Made by a program: the position numbers and the translations under genes. Below, piece after piece: positions 9,489 through 18,584 of a stretch of DNA of 64,000 nt. Origin of the DNA: Phenylobacterium deserti (GTDB lineage Bacteria; Pseudomonadota; Alphaproteobacteria; Caulobacterales; Caulobacteraceae); NCBI GenBank assembly GCA_945874825.1, contig CAMCIK010000001.1:165434-229433 (forward strand), given 5' to 3'. The notes beneath the pieces were generated by a model that ran no database searches, was not told where the DNA came from, and saw nothing but the letters and a program-made list of their open reading frames with translations. The number at the start of each line of letters is the position of its first letter. The stretch's first letter is position 1.

Positions 9489-10780
9489 CCCCGGAGCCGG
9501 GCCCCGCAGCCCGGGCAGAAGGGCGCCTGGACGCGAGGCTGGACGCCGGACCCGGCGCGCCCCTCGCCATCGCCCTGTCGGGGGGCGGGGACTCTCTGGC
9601 CCTGACGCTCATCGCCGCAGATTGGGCCCGGCGCCAGGCTCGCCCCCTGTTGGTCTTCACCGTGGATCACGGGCTGAGCCCCACAAGCCCGGACTGGACC
9701 CGAGCCTGTGCGCAGACAGCCCAGCGTATCGGCGCTGAGTTCCGGGCCCTCACCTGGGAGGGACCCCATCCGCAGACCGGACTTCCCGCTGCCGCCCGTC
9801 TGGCCCGTCATCGGCTCCTGGCTAATGCCGCGCGCGCGGCAGGTGCCCGCGTGATCCTGATGGGGCACACGGCGGACGACCGGGCGGAGGCTGAAATCAT
9901 GCGGAGGATGGGCGGGACCACCCCCTCTCCCCGGGAGTGGACCCCTTCGCCCGTCTGGCCCGAAGGCCGGGGCATCTTTCTCCTGCGCCCCCTGCTCGGG
10001 ATCCGCCGGGCAGACCTGCGGGAATGGCTCGCCGCCAAGGGCGAATCCTGGATCGAGGATCCGGCCAACAGCGACGTCAGGTTCGCCCGCAGCCGCGCCC
10101 GGCTCGCCCTGTCCGGCGAGCCCGACAGGGAGGCGTTGGATCCCGTCTCCCGCGACACCGGTGGAGCCGCTGCGGCCCTGTCGGCCGAGGTACAGGTGGC
10201 ACCCTTCGGACTGGTCCTGGACCGGGGTCGTTTCCGGACGGCGGACAGGGGTTCGGCGATCCAGGTGGCGGGTGCAGCCTGCCTGGCCGCCGCCGGATCC
10301 GCGAGGCCGCCCAGGTCCGCCGCCCTCGGGGCGCTCTGCGAGCGGCTGTCCGGCGACGGAGCCGTTCATGCCACCCTGGCAGGGGCCCTGATCCTTGCCG
10401 ACGGTGCACGGATCCTCTGGACCCGCTCGCCCGGGGAGGCGCGGCGGTCAGGCCTCGTCGACCTGGTGCTGGAATCGGGGGAGACAGGGGTCTTCGACGG
10501 ACGCTTCGAGATCCTGGCGGACCGGCCCGCCCGCGTCAGCCTGCTGTCTGGGAGGATGTCGCGCCTGGCCCCCCTGGCCCGGGCGGCCCTGGCCGCAGCG
10601 CCTGCGCCCTGCAGGGGCGCCCTGCCCGCAGTGGTGTCCGAGGGGGCCGTTCGGCTCGCCGGGACACCGGGCTCGGGGGTCCAGCTCCGCCCCCTGGCGC
10701 GGGCGCGCTTGGTCGCGGCCTGCGGCGGCGTCGCCACCGAATCCGAGGTGGCGGCCCTGGAGGCTAGCCGCCGCGACTGA
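9476..10780 (+). CDS. tilS: tRNA(Ile)-lysidine synthase TilS
   Basis: TilS attaches lysine to C34 of the minor tRNA-Ile (CAU), changing it to an AUA reader; it is essential in most bacteria. The PP-loop ATP-pyrophosphatase motif SGGGDS is at residues 35-40 of the chosen start, followed by VFTVDHGLS, HTADDRAE and the family segment WIEDPANSD. I chose the GTG at 9476 (protein 434 aa) because the longer open frame back to 9305 lies inside cpoB and shows no conservation; the exact start is uncertain since no strong ribosome site is visible. The 3' end overlaps a convergent hydrolase gene by 17 bases. Confidence 0.88.
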   Translation: MRRLTPEPGPAARAEGRLDARLDAGPGAPLAIALSGGGDSLALTLIAADWARRQARPLLVFTVDHGLSPTSPDWTRACAQTAQRIGAEFRALTWEGPHPQTGLPAAARLARHRLLANAARAAGARVILMGHTADDRAEAEIMRRMGGTTPSPREWTPSPVWPEGRGIFLLRPLLGIRRADLREWLAAKGESWIEDPANSDVRFARSRARLALSGEPDREALDPVSRDTGGAAAALSAEVQVAPFGLVLDRGRFRTADRGSAIQVAGAACLAAAGSARPPRSAALGALCERLSGDGAVHATLAGALILADGARILWTRSPGEARRSGLVDLVLESGETGVFDGRFEILADRPARVSLLSGRMSRLAPLARAALAAAPAPCRGALPAVVSEGAVRLAGTPGSGVQLRPLARARLVAACGGVATESEVAALEASRRD

Positions 10781-11615
10781 CCGAAAGGACATGCTCGAAG
10801 CCACGAACGACCCGGTGGGCGTACTGGGGGCCCAGAAGGCTGGCGTGCCGGGCCCCGGGAACGCGGTCCACCCATCCGGCGCAGGAATCGACAGCCGGGG
10901 CATTCTGGAGGGCCTGGAGGTCGGCGGGCAGGGGCACGGCACCCGCCGTCACGACAGCCACGGGCAGGTCCGGATCGAAGGGCCCCTGCATCCGACCCTG
11001 CTCGGCGGAGGCCCGCCACTGCTGCACCTCCCGGGCTGCCGTCCGCGCATGGGAGGCCGAGGCGTAGATCCGTCGCTTCTCAAGCGAGACCTCAGCCGGA
11101 AGACCGATCCGGTCGCCGGCTACCAGGGCCCAGGCCTGCATGACGCCGAGGTCGGCCACCCGATCGAGCCCGAACATGGCCAGGCGGAAGCCGTCGATCA
11201 TCCGGACTGCGGTCGGATGCGCGCTGTACTCTGGGGTCACGGCGTCCGCCAGCACCAGGCCGTCCAGGCGATGGCCTATCCGGGGGGCGAGGCTGCGCAG
11301 GAAGAGCCCGGCCATTGAATGTCCCCCCAGGACCAGGCGCGAGGAGGTATCGATCCGGGCAACCAAAGCCTCAAGGTCATCGGCGATGGCCCGGGCATCG
11401 CGAGGCTCCGGACCTGGATCCGAATGCCCGAGACCTGCCCGATCATAGGCCAGGCTCCGGACCCCCTGCTCCGCCAGCAGGGTCTGGACGACGAACCAGT
11501 CGGCCGCGCAGCCAAAGGCGCCGCATTCCAACACGACCAGCGGTCCGCCTTCCGGAGGCCCTGCCCGCACCGCGCGCAGATACCGGCCGCCGATATCGAC
11601 CCGTTCGCCCCTCAA
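10764..11615 (-). CDS. Alpha/beta hydrolase
   Basis: A 283-residue alpha/beta hydrolase-fold protein. The oxyanion region VVLECGAFG, the YDRAGLGHSDPG strand and the nucleophile elbow GGHSMAG (catalytic Ser) are visible; the His is probably in the late GARHASLLG. No signal peptide is seen, so it is probably cytoplasmic. The substrate is unknown: this fold covers esterases, lipases and epoxide hydrolases. It is the last gene of a minus-strand group and its 3' end overlaps tilS tail-to-tail. Confidence 0.8.
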   Translation of the reverse strand: MRGERVDIGGRYLRAVRAGPPEGGPLVVLECGAFGCAADWFVVQTLLAEQGVRSLAYDRAGLGHSDPGPEPRDARAIADDLEALVARIDTSSRLVLGGHSMAGLFLRSLAPRIGHRLDGLVLADAVTPEYSAHPTAVRMIDGFRLAMFGLDRVADLGVMQAWALVAGDRIGLPAEVSLEKRRIYASASHARTAAREVQQWRASAEQGRMQGPFDPDLPVAVVTAGAVPLPADLQALQNAPAVDSCAGWVDRVPGARHASLLGPQYAHRVVRGFEHVLSVSRGG

Positions 11616-11646
11616 GACGGCCCCCCGGAAGTCGCTAGCGGTGGCG

Positions 11647-12156
11647 CTATTTCCACGTGTAGGCCACCGGGGCGTCCGCAGGGCCGAAGGTGATCTCCAC
11701 CGAGGTCACGGCCTTCGCCCCCGCCGGCGGCTTGAACACGGCCCGCGTGGCTTCTGGCAGGACCCGCGCAGGCGGCGCGCCATCGAAGGCCACCCGCACC
11801 TCCCGGACCGCTTCCTCGGGCGACTTCAGCAGCTTGGGCCGGGCGGCTTCGCCGGGGGTCTCGCCGCTGATCTGGAAATAGCGCGTGGTCTGGCTCAGGC
11901 CGGCGAACCAGACGATCTTGAAGCCGTCGGCGGTCACCCACCAGCTGGGACTGAGGGCGACGTCCGCAGAATAGGCCGTGGGGCCAGTCCCCACCGTGAT
12001 GCGCCCGGACCGGGGCTCCAACATCCCGTTGGTGTTCGGCTCCAGGGGAATTGAAAAGACGATGGGCGCCGCGGGCGCTTCCGGCGCCTTGGATCCTGAG
12101 CAGGCTGAAAGCAGGACAACCGACGCGAGCAACAGCCCGCCCACGAGACTGCGCAT
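11647..12156 (-). CDS. Putative lipoprotein of unknown function
   Basis: A 169-residue protein with a clear lipoprotein signal: MRSLVGGLLLASVVLLSAC, lipobox LSAC. I placed the start at 12156 because it begins this signal and has a GGGAGGC ribosome site 6 bases upstream; the frame is open further upstream but without a signal. The mature part has aromatic stretches (SPSWWVTADGFKIVWF) and looks like one beta-rich domain. I do not recognise the family. It lies between pntB and the alpha/beta hydrolase gene on the same strand. Confidence 0.75.
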   Translation of the reverse strand: MRSLVGGLLLASVVLLSACSGSKAPEAPAAPIVFSIPLEPNTNGMLEPRSGRITVGTGPTAYSADVALSPSWWVTADGFKIVWFAGLSQTTRYFQISGETPGEAARPKLLKSPEEAVREVRVAFDGAPPARVLPEATRAVFKPPAGAKAVTSVEITFGPADAPVAYTWK

Positions 12157-12239
12157 GGTTTGCCTCCCTGATGATGACCGGGAGAATGTACCTGCAGGAA
12201 GGGGGCGGCAAGCGGATGCAGATCCCCCAACCCGGCGCG

Positions 12240-13655
12240 TCACAGAGACTTGAGGATGCCCTCGACCATCTTCTTGGCGTCGCCGAACAGCATCATGGTG
12301 TTGTCGCGGAAGAAGAGCTCGTTCTCGACGCCCGCATAGCCCGAGCTCATGCCGCGCTTCACGAACAGCACGGTCCGGGCCTTTTCGACGTCCAGGATGG
12401 GCATGCCGTAGATGGCGCTGGAGCGGTCGGTCTTGGCCGCCGGGTTGGTGACGTCATTGGCGCCAATGACGAAGGCCACGTCTGCGGTCGGAAACTCGGC
12501 ATTGATGTCCTCGAGCTCGAAGACCTCGTCGTAGGGCACATTGGCCTCGGCTAGGAGGACGTTCATGTGCCCGGGCATACGGCCGGCAACGGGGTGGATG
12601 GCGTACTTCACGTCGACGCCCTCCTCCTTCAGCTTGTCGGCCATTTCGCGCAGGGCATGCTGGGCCTGGCTGACGGCCATGCCGTAACCGGGAACGATGA
12701 TCACCTTGGAGGCGTTCTTCATGATGAAGGCTGCGTCTTCCGCCGAGCCCTTCTTGACCGGGCGGGTCTCGATCCGGCCACCGGCCGCCGCTGCGCTGTC
12801 ATCAGCGCCGAAGCCGCCGAGGATGACCGAGACAAAGCTGCGGTTCATCGCCTTGCACATGATGTAGGACAGGATCGCACCCGATGAGCCCACAAGGGCA
12901 CCGGTGATGATCAGGGTGACGTTCTCGAGGGTGAAGCCCAGGGCCGCCGCCGCCCAGCCCGAATAGCTGTTCAGCATGGAGACCACGACGGGCATGTCTG
13001 CGCCGCCGATGGGGATGATGAGGGTGATCCCCAGGATGAGGGCCAGGGCGAAGATGGCCCAGAAGGCCCAGAGGGCCGAACCCCCGCTGACCACCAGAAC
13101 GCCGATCAGGCCCACCAGGGCCAAGCCGATCAGTATGTTCAGGACATGCCGGGCGGGAAGCAGGATGGGGGCCCCCGACATGTTACCGTTCAGCTTGGCG
13201 AAGGCGATGACCGAGCCGGTGAAGGTCACCGCGCCAATGGCCAGGCCGAGGGACAGCTCCACGAGGGAAACGGCGTGGATGGCACCCGGCGCACCGATTC
13301 CATAGGCACCCGGCGTATAGACGGCGGCCACGGCCACGAGGCAGGCGGCCAGGCCGACCAGGCTGTGGAAGGCGGCCACCAACTGGGGCATGGAGGTCAT
13401 GGCGACCCGGCGTGCGATCACCGCGCCGATCCCGCCGCCGACGCCAACGCCACCAAGGATCAGGCCGACGGTCAAGCCGTCCAGCTTGTCCTGGCTGTAG
13501 AGGGTGACGAGGGTCACGCCCACCGCGAGGGCCATGCCGATCATGCCGTTGCGGTTACCCGCCTGGCTGGTTACCGGGCTGGACAGCCCGCGCAGGGCCA
13601 GGATGAAGAGCACCCCGGAGACAAGGTAGAGGATGGCGGCGAGGTTGACGCTCAC
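12240..13655 (-). CDS. pntB: NAD(P) transhydrogenase subunit beta PntB
   Basis: PntB (471 aa) is the NADP-binding and main membrane subunit of the proton-translocating transhydrogenase, which uses proton-motive force to reduce NADP+ with NADH. About nine hydrophobic helices occupy residues 1-270, then the C-terminal NADP domain (dIII) from about residue 300 with KVIIVPGYGMAVSQAQ, HPVAGRMPGHMNVLLAEA, VIGANDVTNPAA and ending FGDAKKMVEGILKSL. It overlaps the upstream small subunit gene by four bases. Confidence 0.96.
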   Translation of the reverse strand: MSVNLAAILYLVSGVLFILALRGLSSPVTSQAGNRNGMIGMALAVGVTLVTLYSQDKLDGLTVGLILGGVGVGGGIGAVIARRVAMTSMPQLVAAFHSLVGLAACLVAVAAVYTPGAYGIGAPGAIHAVSLVELSLGLAIGAVTFTGSVIAFAKLNGNMSGAPILLPARHVLNILIGLALVGLIGVLVVSGGSALWAFWAIFALALILGITLIIPIGGADMPVVVSMLNSYSGWAAAALGFTLENVTLIITGALVGSSGAILSYIMCKAMNRSFVSVILGGFGADDSAAAAGGRIETRPVKKGSAEDAAFIMKNASKVIIVPGYGMAVSQAQHALREMADKLKEEGVDVKYAIHPVAGRMPGHMNVLLAEANVPYDEVFELEDINAEFPTADVAFVIGANDVTNPAAKTDRSSAIYGMPILDVEKARTVLFVKRGMSSGYAGVENELFFRDNTMMLFGDAKKMVEGILKSL

Positions 13656-13999
13656 TTGGCGGCATCCTTCTTGGCCGGCTCTTTCTTCTTGTACATGGCC
13701 AGCATCCTTTGGGTGACCAGGAAGCCGCCGAAGATGTTCACCGCAGCCAGCCCGGCGGCAAGGGCACCCGCGCCCTTTGAGATCATCGCCGCACCTGTGC
13801 CGGCGCCCGGCGCACCCTGTGCGGCGGCAGCCAGGAGGGCCCCCACGATGATCACCGAGGAGACGGCGTTGGTTACCGCCATCAGGGGCGTATGCAGGGC
13901 TGGCGTGACGCTCCAGACCACGTAATAGCCGACGAAGATGGCCAGAACGAAGATGGCCAGCCGAAAGACCGTGGGATCAACGTCCATGTGCGCCTCCAT
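13652..13999 (-). CDS. pntAB: NAD(P) transhydrogenase subunit alpha part 2 (PntAB)
   Basis: A 115-residue membrane protein matching the C-terminal transmembrane part of PntA that is a separate subunit in alphaproteobacteria. Three to four helices are visible (FRLAIFVLAIFVGYYVVWSV, NAVSSVIIVGALLAAA, AALAAGLAAVNIFGGFLV) with the conserved TPALHTPLMAVTNAVS stretch and a lysine-rich C-terminus. It lies between pntA1 and pntB, abutting or overlapping both, so the three subunits should be co-translated. Confidence 0.94.
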   Translation of the reverse strand: MEAHMDVDPTVFRLAIFVLAIFVGYYVVWSVTPALHTPLMAVTNAVSSVIIVGALLAAAAQGAPGAGTGAAMISKGAGALAAGLAAVNIFGGFLVTQRMLAMYKKKEPAKKDAAK

Positions 14000-15135
14000 C
14001 AGGATCCGGCGAGGGCCGGATGCACGATCTTTCCGCCGCTGACGACCAGGGCAGCCTTGAGGATTTCATCTTCACGGTCGGGAGCAAGAGCCCCGTCCTT
14101 GTCGAGGAGAAGGCCTGAAAAGGCCAGCAGGTTCCGGGCGAACAGGGCCGAGGCGTCCGCCGCCACCCGACCTGGCATGTTGGCGATGCCGAGGATCTTT
14201 GCCCCGTTTTCCGTTTCGACGGTCTCGCCGACCTTCGCGCCCTCGACATTGCCGCCCTGTTCAACTGCGAGGTCGACGAGGACCGAGCCGGCCTTCATGG
14301 AGGCGACCTGGGCCGCCGTGACCAGGCGGGGTGCCGGCCGGCCCGGGATCAGGGCGGTGGTGATGACAATATCCTGCTTGCCAATGTGGCCAGAGATCAA
14401 GTCGGACTGCTTGGCCTGGTACTCCGCGCTCATCTCCTTGGCGTAGCCGCCGGCGGTCTGGGCGTTGCGGAATTCGTCGTCCTCGACGGCGATGAACTTG
14501 GCGCCGAGGGACTCCACCTGCTCCTTGGTCGCCGGCCTGACGTCGGTGGCAGTCACCACGGCACCCAGTCGGCGAGCGGTGGCGATCGCTTGGAGCCCGG
14601 CGACGCCGACCCCCATAACGAAGACCTTGGCCGCGGCGATGGTGCCCGCGGCGGTCATCATCATGGGCAGGGCGCGGCCATAGGCGCTGCTGGCCTCGAT
14701 CACGGCGCGGTAGCCGGCGAGGTTGGCCTGGGAGGACAGGACATCCATCACCTGGGCGCGGGTGATCCGAGGAATGAACTCCAGGGCATAGGCGTCCGCC
14801 CCGCTGGCGGCGAGGGCTTCAAGCCCGGCGCGGTCCTGGTAGGGGTTGAGCGAGCCGGCGACGATGGCGCCTGGCTTCAGGGCCGAAAGGGCCTCGGCGG
14901 AGGGCGCCCGGATACCGAAGAGGATGTCTGCACCCTTTACGGCGTCGGCGGCGGATTTGGCCAGCCGCGCGCCTGCGGCGGCGTAGTCAGCGTCAAGGCA
15001 GGCCGCCCCATGGCCGGCCCCAGCCTCGACGGCCACGGTGAAGCCTGCGGTGATCAGCTTGCGAACGGTCTCGGGTGTGGCGGCGACCCGGGTTTCTCCG
15101 GGATGGGACTCGCGAATAACGGCGATGACGGCCAT
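13999..15135 (-). CDS. pntAA: NAD(P) transhydrogenase subunit alpha part 1 (PntAA)
   Basis: The soluble NAD(H)-binding subunit of the transhydrogenase, 378 residues, alanine dehydrogenase/PNT family. It opens with IAVIRESHPGETRVAATPETV, contains the segment SLNPYQDR and the Rossmann region KVFVMGVGVAGLQAIATARRLGA, and the mobile-loop/RQD-type region before it. The family's usual single PntA is split here after the NAD domain, the membrane part being the next gene. First gene of the pnt operon on the minus strand. Confidence 0.95.
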   Translation of the reverse strand: MAVIAVIRESHPGETRVAATPETVRKLITAGFTVAVEAGAGHGAACLDADYAAAGARLAKSAADAVKGADILFGIRAPSAEALSALKPGAIVAGSLNPYQDRAGLEALAASGADAYALEFIPRITRAQVMDVLSSQANLAGYRAVIEASSAYGRALPMMMTAAGTIAAAKVFVMGVGVAGLQAIATARRLGAVVTATDVRPATKEQVESLGAKFIAVEDDEFRNAQTAGGYAKEMSAEYQAKQSDLISGHIGKQDIVITTALIPGRPAPRLVTAAQVASMKAGSVLVDLAVEQGGNVEGAKVGETVETENGAKILGIANMPGRVAADASALFARNLLAFSGLLLDKDGALAPDREDEILKAALVVSGGKIVHPALAGS

Positions 15136-15179
15136 GGCTTGGTCCGGTCTCCCGATGATGGGACGGGCTCAGCCCGGCC

Positions 15180-15410
15180 CTAGTGCGCCGCGTCGGGCTT
15201 ATCCCGAAGAACGACAATACCGATCACAGTCATGGCCAGGGTCACGCCCAGGCTCGTCAGGAAGCCGGCGGGGGTGCAGAACCAGAGCACCAGCAGGACC
15301 AGCAGGGCGGCGATCGCCAGCGACCCCCACTTGGTGAGGAGCATGAAGATATTGTACGTGGCGGTCTGCTCGCTGATGTCCATCTCGCCACGATGATATT
15401 CGGAAGCCAT
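15180..15410 (-). CDS. aa3-type cytochrome c oxidase subunit IV
   Basis: A 76-residue protein with the small aa3-oxidase subunit IV domain: a short N-terminal amphipathic part (YHRGEMDISEQTATYNIFM) followed by two membrane helices (LAIAALLVLLVLWF and LGVTLAMTVIGIVVL). In alphaproteobacteria this peptide is an accessory subunit of the terminal oxidase and often lies directly upstream of pntA, as here, 44 bases before it. Co-transcription with the transhydrogenase operon is likely. Confidence 0.85.
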   Translation of the reverse strand: MASEYHRGEMDISEQTATYNIFMLLTKWGSLAIAALLVLLVLWFCTPAGFLTSLGVTLAMTVIGIVVLRDKPDAAH

Positions 15411-15494
15411 TCGGGACTCTCTTGTTCCGACACAGGGTCTGAAGGGGGTTACACGCTCCGGCCGCGCCGCTCAAGTCCGCTGGTCAGGCAGGGC

Positions 15495-16556
15495 TCAAGC
15501 GCCGGGCCAGACCGCCAGCAGGCCGCGTAGAGCCGAGATCAGCGCCAGGGGTTGGTCGATCATGATGTGGTGGGCGGAGTCCGGAATGGCGATCTCCAGG
15601 GTCTGGGGCGGCAGGGGCGAGGGTCCGCCCTCCTTCCGACGGCTGATGATGGCCGAGCGGTCGCCGTAGATGTGGACCAGGGGGATGGTGACCTGGGGAG
15701 GGCCGCCGCCCATAAGGCCGCTCATGACGCTTCGATCCAGCTTAGCCCACATGTTGGGATCAAAACGCCAGCTCCAGCCCTCCGCACCATCCGGACCCGT
15801 CACCGTCTTCAGCGACTGCCGAGCAATGTAGTCGGCGATGAAGAGGTTGCCGGCCGCCTGAGGCGGCATGAGGCGGAAGCGGGACAGGGCCTCTTCCAGG
15901 CTGGGATAGACCCGCTGGGCCCGGTCGCCCGTTGGGATGTTCCGGACCTGCTCGGCCATGCGCTCGGCCATGCGCTTGCCCTCGGCGGAGTCCGGGGGCG
16001 GCCCGCCGAAACCCGTGTCCACGAGGATTGCGGCGCGCATGCGTTCGGGATGACTGGCAGCGGCGAAGAAGACCTGCGACCCGCCGAAGGAATGGCCGAT
16101 ATAGATCGGCTTTCCCGCTTCATAGAGCCCTGCGGCCCGGGCCACAGCCTCCGCGTCGGCGGCGAAGTCCTGGAAGGCGTAGGTCTCGCGCCAGTCCGAA
16201 TCGCCCATGCCCGCCAGGGACATTGAAGCCACGCGGAAGTCCTGGGCGAGAAACGGGGCGATGAAGCTCCACCAGTCGGCGTGAGCGGAGTTGCCATGCA
16301 CCAGGAGCAGGCCGGGCTTGCCCAGCTCTCCCCAGACCAGCATCTCGATCCGGGCGCCGAGGGACTCCACATGACTGCGTTCCGGCACCTGGGCCAGGGC
16401 GTCGCGGAACCATTCGGGCGCGTCCGGCACCCCGCCGCGGAAGGGGGCGAGTGGTGCCTGGACCTCTGGCGGCAGGGCCCCCGGTTCGGTGTGTATTGGG
16501 CGGTCGTCGTAGTATCCGACGGGCGCGCCTTCCTTGATCGCGGGATCGATCGGCAT
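15495..16556 (-). CDS. Alpha/beta hydrolase
   Basis: A 353-residue alpha/beta hydrolase. After an N-terminal extension of about 75 residues it has LLVHGNSAHADWW (oxyanion region), the nucleophile elbow YIGHSFGG, a cap region, and the late acid/His part ending IPDSAHHIMIDQP. No signal peptide. It starts 3 bases downstream of the hotdog thioesterase on the same strand, so the two probably form an operon handling an acyl ester or thioester. The substrate is not predictable. Confidence 0.82.
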   Translation of the reverse strand: MPIDPAIKEGAPVGYYDDRPIHTEPGALPPEVQAPLAPFRGGVPDAPEWFRDALAQVPERSHVESLGARIEMLVWGELGKPGLLLVHGNSAHADWWSFIAPFLAQDFRVASMSLAGMGDSDWRETYAFQDFAADAEAVARAAGLYEAGKPIYIGHSFGGSQVFFAAASHPERMRAAILVDTGFGGPPPDSAEGKRMAERMAEQVRNIPTGDRAQRVYPSLEEALSRFRLMPPQAAGNLFIADYIARQSLKTVTGPDGAEGWSWRFDPNMWAKLDRSVMSGLMGGGPPQVTIPLVHIYGDRSAIISRRKEGGPSPLPPQTLEIAIPDSAHHIMIDQPLALISALRGLLAVWPGA

Positions 16557-16559
16557 GTC

Positions 16560-17030
16560 CTACTCCTGCGCCTCCCGGTAGCCCGCCTTTCGGCGGATAG
16601 ACCGGATGCCCTTGTAAACCCCCGTGCCGGTCATCAAAACCCGGTCTCCCGACCAGATCCGCCCTGCAACAGTAAAGATATCGCCGTCCTCGGCGAGGAT
16701 TTCGCTGGTCCCCTCGACCCAGTCGCCCATCAGTCCCGGACCCATGAAGTCGGTCACCAGGCGGACCGTCACCCAGCCCATCTCTCTCTGGTTGGAGATC
16801 ACACGCCCCCAGGCCATGTCGGCGAAGCTCATCAGCATGCCGCCATGGCAGTTGTTCATGCCGTTGGCGTGATGGCCCTCGATCCGGAAGGCCATGACCT
16901 CGAGGTTCGTCTCCGGATCACGGCGCGAATAGAAGGGCCCGACCGTGCGGCCGAAGCCGTGCTGCCAGAGATTGATCACGAAGCCTTCGGGCACAACGGC
17001 CGTCTGGCCTTCTGTCAGGTCATCGGACAT
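16560..17030 (-). CDS. PaaI-type hotdog thioesterase
   Basis: A 156-residue hotdog-fold acyl-CoA thioesterase-like protein. The family core is NNCHGGMLMSFADMAWG, corresponding to the HGG...D active-site region of PaaI proteins, followed by the strand VTVRLVTDFMGPG. I chose the ATG at 17030 (MSDDLTEGQ); the frame is open 21 codons further but that part looks non-conserved. It precedes the alpha/beta hydrolase gene by 3 bases. The substrate is unknown. Confidence 0.82.
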   Translation of the reverse strand: MSDDLTEGQTAVVPEGFVINLWQHGFGRTVGPFYSRRDPETNLEVMAFRIEGHHANGMNNCHGGMLMSFADMAWGRVISNQREMGWVTVRLVTDFMGPGLMGDWVEGTSEILAEDGDIFTVAGRIWSGDRVLMTGTGVYKGIRSIRRKAGYREAQE

Positions 17031-17141
17031 AGCGATCGGGTGACTAAAGGAGCCCCGGAAAATGGCAAGCGCCTTCCAGCTTGGCGGAGGCACCGGCGCA
17101 TGATTGATAAGAGCTTACACAAGTTTCGGGGGGTATGCGGA

Positions 17142-18584
17142 ATGTTGAGATCCGGTGTGCTGGCGGTCGGCTTGGCCGCCTTGACCCTTTCGGCCTGCGC
17201 CTCGACGAAGGGCGCGACCCCAACAGCGGAGGCCAAGGCTACCGCCGCCAAGCCGCTGCCCGCCGGACTGGATCCGGGTGCGCGGCCCGACGCCTTTCCC
17301 TCGACCTACAGGCCCCTGCCCTCGGCGGACTTCGCCATCGTCTACGCCCGCGCCTACACGGGGACGGGAAAGGCCCTCGAGAACGCCACGGTCATCGTCC
17401 GGGGTGGCAAGATCGCCTCGGTCGGCGAGGGCCTTGAGGCGCCGCAGGGCCTTCAGGTGGTGGACGCCCGCGGCAAGTGGGTCACCCCTGGCCTGATCGA
17501 CAGCCACTCCCACCTCGGCGTCTATGCTTCGCCCTCCGTGGCCGCACACTCCGATGGCAACGAACTGACCAATCCGACCACCCCCCAGGTCTGGGCCGAG
17601 CACTCGGTCTGGCCCCAGGACCCGGGCTTCAACAGCGCCCGGATTGGCGGGGTCACCACTGTCCAGGTCCTGCCCGGGTCCGGCAACCTGATCGGCGGCC
17701 GCGGGGTGACCCTGCGCAACGTGCCTTCCCGGACCGTCCAGGGCATGAAGTTCCCGGGCGCGCCCTATACCCTGAAGATGGCCTGCGGCGAGAACCCCAA
17801 GCGTGTCTATGGGTCCCGGGGCCGGGCACCCTCCACCCGGATGGGCAATGTTGCCGGCTACCGCGCCGCGTGGATCGAGGCGGCGGAATACACGCGCAAG
17901 TGGGACGACTACCGGGCGAAGATCGGCCGCGGAGAGAAGGCCGAGCCACCCCGCCGGGACCTCGGCATGGATACCCTGTCCGCTGTCCTGCGGGGCGAGA
18001 TCCTGGTCCAGAACCACTGCTACCGGGCTGACGAGATGGCCATCATGATCGATATCGCCAAGGAGTTTGGCTATCGCATCACCAGCTTCCACCACGCTGT
18101 GGAGTCCTACAAGATTGCCGATATCCTGGCGGCGAACGGCATCTGCACGGCCACCTGGGCCGGCTGGTGGGGCGCCAAGCTGGAGATGTACGACTCGGTT
18201 GAGGCGAACGTTCCCCTGCTTCAGGCCGCCGGAGCCTGCGCGATCATCAAGTCCGACGATCCCGACCTGACCCAGAGGCTGACCCAGGAGGCGGCGGTCG
18301 CGCTGGCCGCTGGCCGCGCCGCCGGGCTGAAGATCACCGAGGCCGAGGCCATGGCCTGGATCACTGCCAACCCGGCCAAGGCCCTTGGCATCCTCGACCA
18401 GACCGGCACCCTCGAGGCCGGCAAGCGGGCGGACCTCGTGATCTGGGACCGTGATCCCTTCTCGGTCTATGCGCGAACCGAGAAGGTCTTCATCGACGGT
18501 GCCCTGACCTGGGACCGCCGGGACGCCAGATACCAGCCGAGATCGGACTTCGACCTTGGTCAACCCGGCGAGGGAGTCCGCTGA
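17142..18584 (+). CDS. Amidohydrolase family lipoprotein, metal site intact
   Basis: A 480-residue amidohydrolase-superfamily protein (imidazolonepropionase/prolidase-like branch). The N-terminus MLRSGVLAVGLAALTLSAC is a lipoprotein signal with Cys19 as the lipidation site, so it should act at the cell envelope. The metal motif is DSHSHLG (His122, His124); further metal or base candidates are SFHHAVES and IKSDDPDL, and the C-terminal return to the small domain is TGTLEAGKRADLVIWD. An alternative start at 17100 would add 14 residues before the signal. The stop overlaps the next gene, a second family member, by one base. Confidence 0.85.
   Translation: MLRSGVLAVGLAALTLSACASTKGATPTAEAKATAAKPLPAGLDPGARPDAFPSTYRPLPSADFAIVYARAYTGTGKALENATVIVRGGKIASVGEGLEAPQGLQVVDARGKWVTPGLIDSHSHLGVYASPSVAAHSDGNELTNPTTPQVWAEHSVWPQDPGFNSARIGGVTTVQVLPGSGNLIGGRGVTLRNVPSRTVQGMKFPGAPYTLKMACGENPKRVYGSRGRAPSTRMGNVAGYRAAWIEAAEYTRKWDDYRAKIGRGEKAEPPRRDLGMDTLSAVLRGEILVQNHCYRADEMAIMIDIAKEFGYRITSFHHAVESYKIADILAANGICTATWAGWWGAKLEMYDSVEANVPLLQAAGACAIIKSDDPDLTQRLTQEAAVALAAGRAAGLKITEAEAMAWITANPAKALGILDQTGTLEAGKRADLVIWDRDPFSVYARTEKVFIDGALTWDRRDARYQPRSDFDLGQPGEGVR

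Noticed and set aside
16281..17141. Extension of the first amidohydrolase frame by about 287 codons
   Set aside because: It is antisense to the thioesterase and hydrolase genes and precedes a proper lipoprotein signal at 17142.
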